A stretch of 25,549 nucleotides of DNA from Steroidobacteraceae bacterium (lineage in GTDB: Bacteria > Pseudomonadota > Gammaproteobacteria > Steroidobacterales > Steroidobacteraceae): NCBI GenBank assembly GCA_013044085.1, contig JABEVI010000070.1:1-25549 (forward strand), given 5' to 3'. Position numbers and translations under genes: made by a program. Position 1 is the stretch's first letter; the number at the start of each line of letters is the position of its first letter. A model generated the notes under the pieces. That model was not told where the DNA came from and did not search any database. It saw only the letters and a program-made list of their open reading frames with translations. Below are positions 7,915 through 16,236 of this stretch, one piece after another.

Positions 7915-9357
7915 ATGCCGACGCCCATCGACGCCGACCGCTGGGGGCATCCGCGCTCGCTCTGGATGTTGCTCGGCGTCACGGTCGGGCTGAACTTCGC
8001 CTTCTACGGCTTTCGGTCGTTCGTCGCGCCGTACCTCGCCGCGACGTTCTTTGCCCACGAGGCCGCCGACGCCGCCATGCGCGACGCGAACCTGCTGACC
8101 GCCGGCGTTGGCGCTCTGCTCTACGGCACGCACGTCTTCGGTGGCTGGATCGCCGACAATGTGCTCGGTGAGATCCGTGCATTGCGCACCGCGCTGTGGC
8201 TCGAGGCGCTGGCGCTCGGCTTGATGTCGTGGCCGACGCGCACGGGCTTTTTGCTGGCGCTCGCCTTGTACGTGCTCGGGGCAGGACTTAGCATCCCGCT
8301 CACGGTGTTGATCGGGCGCAATTACGGACCGCAGGATCCGCGCCGTGACGCCGGCTATACCCTGTTCTATCTTGCGATCAATCTCGGTGGCTTCGTCGCG
8401 CCGGTCGTCTGCGCCGACTGGATCGGCCGTCACTTCGGCTATCGCTACGGCTTTCTTGCCGCGAGCGCGGGCGTTGCCTTCTCCGCCCTGCTTTTCCATC
8501 TGCGCAGCGCAGCGCTCGAGGCCGCGCAGCGTCCGACACGGATTGGCGGCCCGCGTGCCCTCACCGGGGTTCTCGGCGGAATCCTCGTGCTCCTCTACCC
8601 GGCCATGTTGTTGCTCGAACATCCGAGCCTGGTGGCGGCCGCGGTCAACGGCGTGCTCGGGTTGCTGCTCGCCTATTTCGTCTTCAGCGCGGTGCGGCGC
8701 GGCGATCGCATACAGGCTGAGCGCTATGTGGCCATGCTGCTGCTGTTCGTCGCCAATATCGTCTTCTGGGCCCTGAGCCTGCAGGGAGCGACGTCCTTGA
8801 ATTTCTTCGCGCGTGACTACGTTGCGGCGCCGTTCGATTTCAGCGTTTTCCAGTCCCTGAATCCGCTCTACATCATGTTCCTCGCGCCGCTGCTCGCGCT
8901 GCTCTGGCCCTGGCTCGGGCGGCGCCGCTGGGATCCGTCGACACCCCGAAAATTCGGCATCGGCCTGCTGTTCGTCGCGCTCTCCTACGGGGTCGTCTAC
9001 GAAGCGGCCGGCGCCGTGACTGCGGGCGGTGGACGCGTGTCCTGGCTCGTGCTCGCCGCTTGTTATTTGCTGCAGACGATCGGCGAACTGGCCCTGTCGC
9101 CGATCGGTTACGCGATGGTCACCCGTCTTGCGGCTCCCGAGGAGGCATCGCTCGCGATGGGCGGCTGGTTCTTCGGCATCGCCATGGCCTATCAACTTTC
9201 CGGGAGGATTGCGGCTATGACGACCATGGGATCTTTGCCCGGCATCGCGGGATACGCACACGTCTATGGGCAATTGTTCGGGTGGGGCCTCGCGGCGGCG
9301 GTGTTGTACCTGATCGCCGCGCCGTCGATTGCGCGCTTGATGCACGGGGCGCACTGA
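7915..9357 (+). CDS. POT-family (PTR2) peptide transporter, MFS type
   Basis: A 480-residue inner-membrane protein with about 12-14 hydrophobic segments. It shows POT family features: FYGFRSFVAPYL in TM1, LLTAGVGALLYGTHVFGGWIADNVLG in the TM2-3 loop (in two adjoining pieces), and the conserved FYLAINLGGFVAP block at residues 151-163. POT proteins import di- and tripeptides with protons. The TM1 signature ExxERFxYYG is changed: where the two glutamates and arginine are expected the protein reads VTVGLNFAFYG, so coupling or substrate may differ. It starts 15 nt after ggt and ends 1 nt before the SOUL gene. The operon suggests uptake of dipeptides made by gamma-glutamyltransferase. The start codon ATG lacks a strong Shine-Dalgarno. 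Confidence 0.85.
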   Translation: MPTPIDADRWGHPRSLWMLLGVTVGLNFAFYGFRSFVAPYLAATFFAHEAADAAMRDANLLTAGVGALLYGTHVFGGWIADNVLGEIRALRTALWLEALALGLMSWPTRTGFLLALALYVLGAGLSIPLTVLIGRNYGPQDPRRDAGYTLFYLAINLGGFVAPVVCADWIGRHFGYRYGFLAASAGVAFSALLFHLRSAALEAAQRPTRIGGPRALTGVLGGILVLLYPAMLLLEHPSLVAAAVNGVLGLLLAYFVFSAVRRGDRIQAERYVAMLLLFVANIVFWALSLQGATSLNFFARDYVAAPFDFSVFQSLNPLYIMFLAPLLALLWPWLGRRRWDPSTPRKFGIGLLFVALSYGVVYEAAGAVTAGGGRVSWLVLAACYLLQTIGELALSPIGYAMVTRLAAPEEASLAMGGWFFGIAMAYQLSGRIAAMTTMGSLPGIAGYAHVYGQLFGWGLAAAVLYLIAAPSIARLMHGAH

Positions 9358-9358
9358 G

Positions 9359-9991
9359 GTGCTGTGGTGGGTCCTGGGGGCGATCGCGGCGCTCGGCGCC
9401 GTCCTGGCCGGGCCGCTCATGAGCCGCGTCGAACAGCCCAAATATCACGTCATTGAAACCGCGGGGCGCTTGCAAATCCGCGATTATCCGCCCATGGTCG
9501 TCGCCGAGGTGGCCTTGCCCGGTCCGCGGGAGGCCGCGCTCGAACAAGGATTCAAGCTCATCGCCGGCTACATCTTCGGCAAGAACTCGACTGCCAGCAA
9601 GGTGGCCATGACCGCACCGGTGATCCAGCAGGCCGAGGCGGGGCGCAGCGGCGAGAAGATCGCGATGACGGCGCCGGTCGTGCAGCAGGCCGATGGTGCG
9701 CTCTGGCGTGTCCGCTTCGTGATGCCGGCCGGCGCCACGATCGCAAGTCTGCCGAAGCCCGACGATGCAAGGGTGAAACTGCTGGCATTGCCGGTCAGGC
9801 GTTTCGCCGTGATCCGGTTCTCCGGTCTCGCCGGCAGCCGCAGTCTTCGCAAGCACACGGCGCAGTTGCGTGCGTTCGTGCGTGCTCAGCACCTGCAGCC
9901 TGTCGGCGCGCCGATGGACGCTTATTACAATCCGCCGTGGACACTGCCGTTCCTGAGGCGCAACGAAGTGATGATCGAAGTCGCGCGCTGA
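9359..9991 (+). CDS. SOUL heme-binding family protein, membrane-anchored
   Basis: A 210-residue protein with one N-terminal hydrophobic helix (residues 1-20, signal anchor or signal peptide) followed by a SOUL/HBP domain over about 27-208. Domain marks are YHVIETAGRLQIRDYPPMVVAEV, the repeated KVAMTAPVIQQ and KIAMTAPVVQQ strands and the end YYNPPWTLPFLRRNEVMIEV (each read in parts). SOUL proteins bind heme or tetrapyrroles in some eukaryotes; bacterial members are mostly uncharacterised, so function is unproven. The start is a GTG at 9359, one base after the POT stop codon. The 3' end overlaps the convergent patatin gene by 67 nt. Confidence 0.88.
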   Translation: MLWWVLGAIAALGAVLAGPLMSRVEQPKYHVIETAGRLQIRDYPPMVVAEVALPGPREAALEQGFKLIAGYIFGKNSTASKVAMTAPVIQQAEAGRSGEKIAMTAPVVQQADGALWRVRFVMPAGATIASLPKPDDARVKLLALPVRRFAVIRFSGLAGSRSLRKHTAQLRAFVRAQHLQPVGAPMDAYYNPPWTLPFLRRNEVMIEVAR

Positions 9992-11238
9992 GGCGGGGCG
10001 GGTTTCCCGGCAGCGGCCTCGGCATCCCCGGGGCAGGTGGTGTCCGCCGCAGTGGAGGCGGCGTGTGGGTACATGTTGCGCTTGTTGGTTTGTTGCGCTG
10101 TGAGCCAGAGCCGGCCGGCGAGCGCGCAGCGCCTGCCGAAATCGAACAAACCGCGCATGAACTGCGGATCGAAATCGGCGACGTTCGTCACCGGAAATTC
10201 CGCGGGGATTTCCGTCAGCCGGAACCGCATGCCAAGCCGCGATGCCAGGTTGATCGTGTCGATGATCGCTTCGCGTGTCTTGTAGGTCATGCCGGCGGAG
10301 AAGCTGCGCATCAGGACGGCCACCGTGCTCAGCGGCGTGGTCTTCGGCAGGTGCGCGAGTTGACTGTTGACGATCATGTAGAGTCGTCCCGAACGCAGCG
10401 GCGGGATATCCTGGGGGCGCAGGTCGGCGACCAGCGGAAAGGTGAACACCGAGGTCGTGACGGTGCCGTCGACGTGCATCTCGTCATAGACGTGATTGCC
10501 GTCACGCACACGAATCAGCACCGGCGGGAAGGCGCCCGGAACACTCGCCGAGGCGACGATGATGTCGCGGAACAGGGCGAGCGCCGCCGGGCCGCCATGT
10601 TCGGCGACCACCCCCATGTCCCAGAGCACGGTCTCCTCGCTGTCGAGGTCCGTCGTCGCGATGATCAGGCGCCGGCCCCGCTCGCTCGCTCGTGCGACCG
10701 CGGCGACCATGGCCGGTGTGACGTAGCGATCGACCATGCCGAACAGCGGATCATCGTGCTTGCCCGGCGACGGAAAGACGAGCCGTTTGGCGACGCGCCA
10801 CGTGGGCGAGGCGCCGAGCAGCTGTCTCTGGTCGCTCGTGAATGCGGCCTTGAGTTCAGGATCCCATCGAGGTCCGAGAAACGCGAACGGGGCAATCAGC
10901 GCGCCGGCGCTCACTCCCGTCACGAGCTCGAATCGCGGCCGCTCGTGCGCCTCGCTCAGGCCGATCAGCGCCCCGGCGCCGAACGCGCCTTCCGAACCGC
11001 CGCCCGACAGGGCGAGTATGTTGACCGGGCTGCCGGCCGCAGCCCGGCGAATACCGTCGAAGAATTGCGGTGCCTGGCGCAGGAAGCCGCGCAGGTCCGT
11101 GGTGACGAGACGCACGCTGCGCGGGAAACCGGCTGGTTCGGCGTCGTTGATCACCGTCGGCGGCGCCGGCAGGCGCCCGGGTGTTGCGCAACCCGCGAGC
11201 AAGCAGACACCGACCATGCAGAGCGCTTCGATCCGCAT
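9925..11238 (-). CDS. Patatin-like phospholipase lipoprotein
   Basis: A 437-residue protein. Residues 1-16 are a lipoprotein signal peptide with lipobox LAGC, so Cys17 would be lipidated. The patatin domain has the oxyanion loop SGGGSEGAFGAG (78-89), the GxSxG nucleophile elbow GVSAG with Ser110, and the catalytic aspartate Asp257 in VDGTV. Patatins are Ser-Asp acyl hydrolases that act on phospholipids or other lipids; this one should work in the periplasm or at the outer membrane. The start ATG at 11238 is chosen over an in-frame GTG at 11253 because a strong GGAGGAGAA lies just upstream of the ATG and the lipoprotein signal then begins correctly. The last 21 residues are encoded opposite the SOUL gene. 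The tail from about residue 385 is low in hydrophobic residues and outside the patatin fold. Confidence 0.9.
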   Translation of the reverse strand: MRIEALCMVGVCLLAGCATPGRLPAPPTVINDAEPAGFPRSVRLVTTDLRGFLRQAPQFFDGIRRAAAGSPVNILALSGGGSEGAFGAGALIGLSEAHERPRFELVTGVSAGALIAPFAFLGPRWDPELKAAFTSDQRQLLGASPTWRVAKRLVFPSPGKHDDPLFGMVDRYVTPAMVAAVARASERGRRLIIATTDLDSEETVLWDMGVVAEHGGPAALALFRDIIVASASVPGAFPPVLIRVRDGNHVYDEMHVDGTVTTSVFTFPLVADLRPQDIPPLRSGRLYMIVNSQLAHLPKTTPLSTVAVLMRSFSAGMTYKTREAIIDTINLASRLGMRFRLTEIPAEFPVTNVADFDPQFMRGLFDFGRRCALAGRLWLTAQQTNKRNMYPHAASTAADTTCPGDAEAAAGKPAPPQRATSIITSLRLRNGSVHGGL

Positions 11239-11297
11239 GCACTTCTCCTCCACTTTCGAAACAGATTACCCCGATTCCCCGTCTGGCTCACGCCGCC

Positions 11298-11326
11298 GGC
11301 CCGCCCGTGGGCCGCTCGGCCGAGCG
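11298..11326. promoter_or_regulatory. Paired inverted repeats between the patatin and crcB genes
   Basis: Two inverted repeats abut in the 149-nt divergent gap: GGCCC/GGGCC arms (11298-11302 and 11309-11313) and a perfect 14-nt palindrome CGCTCGGCCGAGCG (11313-11326). There is no T run. They could be an operator shared by the two divergent genes, or chance in GC-rich DNA. I see no fluoride riboswitch in the crcB leader. Confidence 0.3.
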
Positions 11327-11387
11327 CCGAGGGCGCCAAATCGCTTAAACTGGAGGTGTGCGTTGGCATTTCGTTGAGAGGCTCGCG

Positions 11388-11774
11388 ATGACGGGACTTG
11401 CGTTTCTTGCAGTGGGTGTGGGTGCCGCGGTCGGTGCCTGGCTGCGATGGTGGCTCGCCGTGCAGCTGAACACCGGTTCGGTGGCGGTCCCGCTCGGTAC
11501 GCTGACGGCGAACTGGATTGGGGCGTACATCATCGGCGCCGCGATCGCCTACTTCGCCCAATCGCCGGCGATTGCCGCGGAATGGCGGCTGTTGATCATC
11601 ACCGGATTCTGCGGCGGGTTGACGACGTTCTCGACCTTCTCCGCGGAGTCCGCCTCGCTCCTGCAGCAGGGGCGATTCGGTATTCTCGGCGCCGAAATCG
11701 CGCTGCACGTCGGTGGTTCGGTCGCGCTGACGCTGCTCGGAATGGCATCGTGGCGCTGGCTGGCGAGCCGGTAA
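11388..11774 (+). CDS. crcB: Fluoride ion channel CrcB/Fluc
   Basis: A 128-residue membrane protein with four hydrophobic helices, the standard Fluc size. Motifs seen are GAWLRWW near the N-terminus, GTLTANWIGAYIIG in TM2 (GTLxxN type, residues about 39-52) and TGFCGGLTTFSTFS in TM3, which carries the phenylalanine box and the TM3 break that binds Na+. Fluc channels work as antiparallel dual-topology dimers that let fluoride leave the cell. The ATG at 11388 is preferred over the upstream GTG at 11358 because GAGAGG lies 6 nt before it and the family N-terminus begins there. A DUF190 gene follows after 31 nt, a frequent neighbour of crcB. Confidence 0.95.
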   Translation: MTGLAFLAVGVGAAVGAWLRWWLAVQLNTGSVAVPLGTLTANWIGAYIIGAAIAYFAQSPAIAAEWRLLIITGFCGGLTTFSTFSAESASLLQQGRFGILGAEIALHVGGSVALTLLGMASWRWLASR

Positions 11775-11805
11775 AACGCTAGGGCATAGACCAGGAGTCA
11801 TCGGC

Positions 11806-12123
11806 ATGCGCGGCTACCAAATCACTTTTTTCACCGAACAGGATCGACGGCAGGATGGCAAACCGCTCGGCAAATGGCTGATGCACCTGGCCAAGAGCCT
11901 GGGGCTGCGCGGCGCGACGCTGGTGTCGGCCGCCGAGGGGTTCGGCGCCTCCGGCCGCATTCACTCGGCGCAATTCTTCGAACTCGGTGATCAACCTCTC
12001 GAGGTGCAGATGACCGTCACCGAGGAGCAGGCGTCGCAGTTGTTCGAACGCCTTCGCGCCGGCGAGGTGCGTCTGTTCTACGTCAAGTCGCCGGTCGAGT
12101 TCGGCAACACCTGTGAGGACTGA
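11806..12123 (+). CDS. DUF190 domain protein
   Basis: A 105-residue soluble protein covering a complete DUF190 domain: GYQITFFTEQDRRQDGKPLGKWLMHLAKSLGLRGATL is the typical first half, read in parts, and HSAQFFELGDQPLEVQMTV the second. DUF190 proteins are small and thought to have a PII-like ferredoxin fold; their biochemical role is not known. They are often encoded next to crcB, and here the gap is 31 nt with AGGAG before the ATG, so cotranscription and a role related to fluoride handling are likely but unproven. Confidence 0.88.
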   Translation: MRGYQITFFTEQDRRQDGKPLGKWLMHLAKSLGLRGATLVSAAEGFGASGRIHSAQFFELGDQPLEVQMTVTEEQASQLFERLRAGEVRLFYVKSPVEFGNTCED

Positions 12124-12169
12124 GGGCCGCCTTGCGGACCGAACGCCGCCCACCCGCGAGTCCGTCATC

Positions 12170-14674
12170 ATGACGATCAGTTCACGTTTGATGCTCGTGG
12201 TTGCCATGTCGCTGGTCGTCATCGCGGCGCGCGCCTCGAGGGCGCCGTTCGACCTCGCGGGACCGCATCTGCGGGTCACGGTGACGCGCGGACACACGCT
12301 GCTGCCCATCGCGAAGGTTCCGAATCTGGCGGTCGGCGACCGGTTGAGCATCAAGGCACTGTTGCCACGGACCCAGTCTGCGCATTATCTGCTCATCGTC
12401 GCCTTCCTGAGCGGCTCGACCAATCCGCCGCCGGCCCGCTGGTTTACGCATTGCAATACGTGGTCTCGAAAATGCGCACGCGACGGCATCGACGTCGAGG
12501 TGCCGCACGGCGCGCGGCAGGTGCTGATCTTCCTTGCGCCGCAAACGGGCGGTGACTTCAAGACCCTGGTCGGCGCGGTCCGCGGGCGACCGGGCGCGTT
12601 CGTGCGCACCGCGCAGGATCTGAACCAGGCAATGCTCGATCGATCGCGGCTCGACACCTACCTGTCGACGATCGATGCTCTGAACGACGCCGACCCGAGC
12701 CGTCTGAAGGCCGTGGCGCCGCTGCTCGCGCGCAGCCTTGCGATCGTCGTCGACCCGAAGTGCCTGCAACTCATGCCCGACCTGCAGGCTCCATGCCTGA
12801 TGGCCGGCCGGGAGTCATTGATTCTCGAGGACGGACATAGCACGTCCATCGTCGCGGCCCTGACTTCCGGTCCGATCAGCGACCTTGCCATGCAGGCCGG
12901 CTATACGCCGCAAATGCGATTCGGTTACTACAGTCCGTACATTGCCTCGGTGCTCGACATCGCGCGCATCTTCAATTCCTTTCGCACGGCCCAGTACGAC
13001 TACATCCCGGCGCTCGCCACGCTGCATGGCGACAAGATCGCGTTGACGCTGAACCGGCCGCCGTCGTTCAACGAGCCGAAGTCGGTTTTGGTCACCGCGC
13101 TTCCGGCCGTCGAGCCCGCGCAGCTTCCGCCGTTGCACGCGGTCGACCCGAAGGAAATCTACTGCGCGAGCAAGAACTCGCTGGTGTTGCCGGTGGAGGG
13201 TGCGCCACTCGTGTTTTCGACGGACTATGCGCACGACATGCAGCTCGAACTGACCGGCAAGAATGGCAGGCACATCGATCTGCCCGCCGCCGCCCAGGCG
13301 CTGCACGGCGGATTCGTGATCGATACCGCCAAGCTCGCCGGGGCGTCGCTTGCCGCCGGCGGCCTCGGTGACAGCGTGAAAGGCATGCTGCACGGCTACT
13401 GGGGATTCGATCGTTACGACGGGCCACGGTTCCAACTCGTCAATGCCCGGCCGCGCGCCTGGCGTCTGGCGGCGGGCGATGGCGGCGCCTTGATCGTCGG
13501 ACGTACGGACACGGTGCATCTGCGCGCCGACAGCGTCAGCTGCATCGATCAGGTGATGCTGAAGGATCCGGATGGCAAGGTATTGAAGGTTCACTGGAAA
13601 CCGAAGAAATCCGGTGAGGTCGAACTGAAACTGCCGCTGCAGAATGCGAAGCCCGGCGACCTGACTCTGCTGGTGAGCGAGTACGGCTCGAAGGCCCCGC
13701 AGCCTGTGCCTCTGCGGGTGTTTTCGGCGGCGAGCCGTTTCGATGGATTCACCCTGTACGCGGGCGATACCGTTGGTACCCTGCGCGGCAGCCGCTTGGA
13801 CGAGGTCTCGACACTCGACTTCGGCGGTGTGCAGTTCACGCCACAGGGTTTGACCACCGGCAAGAGCGGTGATGTGCTGCGGCTTGCGGCGACGAGCGCG
13901 GCGGCGGCATCGGCGTTGCAGCCCGTGCGCAAGATCGTCGCTCAGATCCACCTCAAGGACGGCCGCATCATCCAGTTCGACACGGCGGTGCTGCCGGCCC
14001 GGCCCCAGGTCATCTTGATGGCGAAGAGCGTGCAGCGTTCCGCGGCCGATCGGGCGAGTCACGTGCGGTTCGCAGGCAACGATCAGCTGCCCCAGGACGC
14101 GTGGATGTTCTTTTCGATTCGCGCGCCGGCCCCGAATCGCTTCGGCCGCGCCACCGCGATCCAAGTCGGCACCGTCGACGGCGCGGAGGCGACGACACTC
14201 GATCTCGGCAACGGCGGGCTGACGCTGGAGAATGCGCACGTCGCCGTCGCCGGCTTCAGTCCGCTCAAGACCTTCGGACCCGGCGCCTTCGGGCCGATTC
14301 AGTTCCGCATCACGATTAATGGGGTCAGCGGCCTTTGGCAGCCACTCGCGACGATCGTGCGCTTGCCGCAACTGCGTGAGCTGGTCTGCCCGCCGACGGC
14401 CGATATTGCCTGCAAGTTGAGCGGCAGCCGCCTGTTCCTGATCGACTCGATCGCCGCAGACGCCGCCTTCCACCATGCCGTGACGGTCCCCGACGGATTC
14501 CCCGGCAGCGCCTTGCCGGTGCCCGATCCGGGCGACGGCCGGCTGTACCTGCGGCTGCGCGATGATCCCGGCCAGATCGATCGCCTGGCACTCGCGGTCC
14601 GCCGCCTGCCGCCGCCGCCACCACCGTTGCCGCCGCCGGCACCGCCGCCGGTACCTGTAACGCACGGACCTTGA
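12170..14674 (+). CDS. Large secreted protein of unknown function with polyproline tail
   Basis: I do not recognise this 834-residue protein. It has an N-terminal signal peptide (about 1-24, ending near AARASRA), so it is exported. The mature part is mostly predicted beta and soluble, with a few short hydrophobic pieces and scattered cysteines (for example in WFTHCNTWSRKCARDG, CLQLMPDLQAPC, and ELVCPPTADIACKL), which could form disulfides in the periplasm. The middle (about 440-560) reads like beta-sandwich repeats with VMLKDPDGKVLKVHWKPKKSG-type strands. The final 24 residues are a proline run (LPPPPPPLPPPAPPP) ending in THGP. The ATG at 12170 is chosen because the signal peptide begins there; an in-frame GTG at 12113 overlaps the DUF190 gene. 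The stop lies 5 nt before a GT39 glycosyltransferase gene, suggesting cotranscription and an envelope role. Confidence 0.85.
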   Translation: MTISSRLMLVVAMSLVVIAARASRAPFDLAGPHLRVTVTRGHTLLPIAKVPNLAVGDRLSIKALLPRTQSAHYLLIVAFLSGSTNPPPARWFTHCNTWSRKCARDGIDVEVPHGARQVLIFLAPQTGGDFKTLVGAVRGRPGAFVRTAQDLNQAMLDRSRLDTYLSTIDALNDADPSRLKAVAPLLARSLAIVVDPKCLQLMPDLQAPCLMAGRESLILEDGHSTSIVAALTSGPISDLAMQAGYTPQMRFGYYSPYIASVLDIARIFNSFRTAQYDYIPALATLHGDKIALTLNRPPSFNEPKSVLVTALPAVEPAQLPPLHAVDPKEIYCASKNSLVLPVEGAPLVFSTDYAHDMQLELTGKNGRHIDLPAAAQALHGGFVIDTAKLAGASLAAGGLGDSVKGMLHGYWGFDRYDGPRFQLVNARPRAWRLAAGDGGALIVGRTDTVHLRADSVSCIDQVMLKDPDGKVLKVHWKPKKSGEVELKLPLQNAKPGDLTLLVSEYGSKAPQPVPLRVFSAASRFDGFTLYAGDTVGTLRGSRLDEVSTLDFGGVQFTPQGLTTGKSGDVLRLAATSAAAASALQPVRKIVAQIHLKDGRIIQFDTAVLPARPQVILMAKSVQRSAADRASHVRFAGNDQLPQDAWMFFSIRAPAPNRFGRATAIQVGTVDGAEATTLDLGNGGLTLENAHVAVAGFSPLKTFGPGAFGPIQFRITINGVSGLWQPLATIVRLPQLRELVCPPTADIACKLSGSRLFLIDSIAADAAFHHAVTVPDGFPGSALPVPDPGDGRLYLRLRDDPGQIDRLALAVRRLPPPPPPLPPPAPPPVPVTHGP

Positions 14675-14679
14675 GACCG

Positions 14680-16236
14680 ATGGGCATGAGTGACGATTCC
14701 CGCTTGGATGGTGGCTCGCTGGCGCGCGCCTTCGCGCTCGGCTTGGTCGTATACGCGACGGTGCTGCGGCTTTACTTCGGCGCGCACGTGCAGCTCATGC
14801 CCGAGGAAACCTATTACTGGAATTATTCGCGCCATTTGGACATCGGCTATCTGGACCATCCGCCGATGGTCGCCTGGTTGATCCGCTGCGGCACGGGGCT
14901 GTTCGGCCAAACGGCGATTGGCGTGCGAATCGGCGCGGTCGTGTGCGCGTTGATCGCATCGCTGTTCGTCTACCGCCTGACCAAGAACGTGTTCGGAGAG
15001 ACGAGTGCGGCGCTGGCGCTCGCGCTGGCGCAGTTGTTGCCGTTCTTCTTCGTGCAGGGCCTGCTGATGACGCCCGATGCCCCGCTGACCGCCGCTTGGG
15101 CCGCGTCCCTCTATTTTCTCGAGCGCGCGCTGCACGGCGGCAGCCGCGGGGCATGGGGGTGGGCCGGGCTCTGGCTGGGCATCGGTCTGTTGTCGAAGTA
15201 CACCATTGGCCTCCTGGGGCTCGGTGCATTCCTGTTCATGCTGACCGATCGGCGCTCACGGCACTGGCTGCGTCGCTGGGAGCCGTATGCGGCGGCGGCG
15301 TTGGCCTTCGCGATCTTCGCCCCGGTGATCGTCTGGAACGCCGAACATCATTGGGCCTCGTTCGCCTTCCAGACGGCACGGCGCTTCGCGGGCCGGCCGC
15401 AATTCGCGCTGCACAAGCTGATCGGCGCCGCGATCGTGCTGCTCACACCGACCGGGTTCCTCGCCGCGACCCGCGCTCTGGCCTCGGGGCGGTTGCAGGC
15501 CGAATCGCAGGGTGCGGCACGGCGTGCCGGCTTTCGTTTCCTGCGCTTCGTGGTGCTCGTGCCGCTCGCCGTGTTCGTGTTCTTCAGCCTGCGCCGCGCG
15601 GTCAAGTTGGACTGGACGGGTGCCCCCTGGGTCGCCGCGTTGCCGTTGATCGCGTTCGAACTCGTCGATGCCGGCAGAACGGCGGCGACCGGCCTGCGCG
15701 GCTGGGTTCGTGCCTCGTGCCGGCCGACCCTGATCGCGATGAGCCTGATCTACCCGCTCGGTCTGTATCATCTCGCCTTCGGATTGCCGGACGTCGGTTA
15801 CAGCAGGCACATGGAATTGCTGCCGGTGGGTTGGCGCGAACTTGGGGCGCGCATCGACCGGGTCGTCGAGAGTTACGGACGCGATCATCGCACGCAACCC
15901 TTGGTCGTCGGCATGGACCGCTACGTGATCGCGAGTGAATTGGCGTTCTACGGTTCGGCCCGACCCGATCCGGTCGGCGACACGACCAGCGCCTACCTGT
16001 TCGGCGGCATGGGGCTCATGTATGAGCGGTGGATCCCGGCCCGGTTGCAGCGTGGCCGAACGTTGCTGCTCGTCTCGTTCCATCGCCGCAGCCTGGCGGC
16101 GCGCTCGGTGCGCCTGGCCGCCCGCAGTCTCGGGCCGGTTCTGAGCGGTTCCTTGACGAGAGGCGGCCACCAGATCCGTCGCTACTACTACCGATTCGCC
16201 TATGGCTATCGGCAGCCGCCGCCGCAGCACTCTTAG
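14680..16236 (+). CDS. GT39/ArnT-like polytopic glycosyltransferase
   Basis: A 518-residue inner-membrane protein with about ten or more hydrophobic helices. The first periplasmic loop has PEETYYWNYSRHLDIGYLDHPPMVAW (in two pieces, residues about 47-72), the signature of the PMT_2/ArnT group, where the acidic residues form the active site. Members transfer a sugar from a polyprenyl phosphate carrier to lipid, protein or polysaccharide on the periplasmic side; donor and acceptor are not predictable. The ATG at 14680 has a GAG close by; the ATG at 14686 is equally possible. The gene follows the large secreted protein by 5 nt, and its stop overlaps by 3 bases that of the convergent GT2-GtrA gene, a likely supplier of the lipid-linked sugar. 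Confidence 0.88.
   Translation: MGMSDDSRLDGGSLARAFALGLVVYATVLRLYFGAHVQLMPEETYYWNYSRHLDIGYLDHPPMVAWLIRCGTGLFGQTAIGVRIGAVVCALIASLFVYRLTKNVFGETSAALALALAQLLPFFFVQGLLMTPDAPLTAAWAASLYFLERALHGGSRGAWGWAGLWLGIGLLSKYTIGLLGLGAFLFMLTDRRSRHWLRRWEPYAAAALAFAIFAPVIVWNAEHHWASFAFQTARRFAGRPQFALHKLIGAAIVLLTPTGFLAATRALASGRLQAESQGAARRAGFRFLRFVVLVPLAVFVFFSLRRAVKLDWTGAPWVAALPLIAFELVDAGRTAATGLRGWVRASCRPTLIAMSLIYPLGLYHLAFGLPDVGYSRHMELLPVGWRELGARIDRVVESYGRDHRTQPLVVGMDRYVIASELAFYGSARPDPVGDTTSAYLFGGMGLMYERWIPARLQRGRTLLLVSFHRRSLAARSVRLAARSLGPVLSGSLTRGGHQIRRYYYRFAYGYRQPPPQHS

Noticed and set aside
7072..9441. 789-codon open frame on the minus strand
   Set aside because: It lies opposite ggt and the POT gene, has very high Arg/Glu/His content typical of antisense frames in GC-rich DNA, and shows no domain.
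11254..11387. Fluoride riboswitch before crcB
   Set aside because: I looked for the conserved GGNGATGG and CTGATG-type elements of the fluoride riboswitch and found none; only GC-rich palindromes are present.
14611..14660. Repeat of CCG/CCA units as a microsatellite or non-coding repeat
   Set aside because: It is in frame at the end of the secreted protein and simply codes its polyproline tail.
12815..14665. 616-codon open frame on the minus strand
   Set aside because: It is antisense to the large secreted protein, with Arg/Gln/Asp-rich composition and no recognisable motif.
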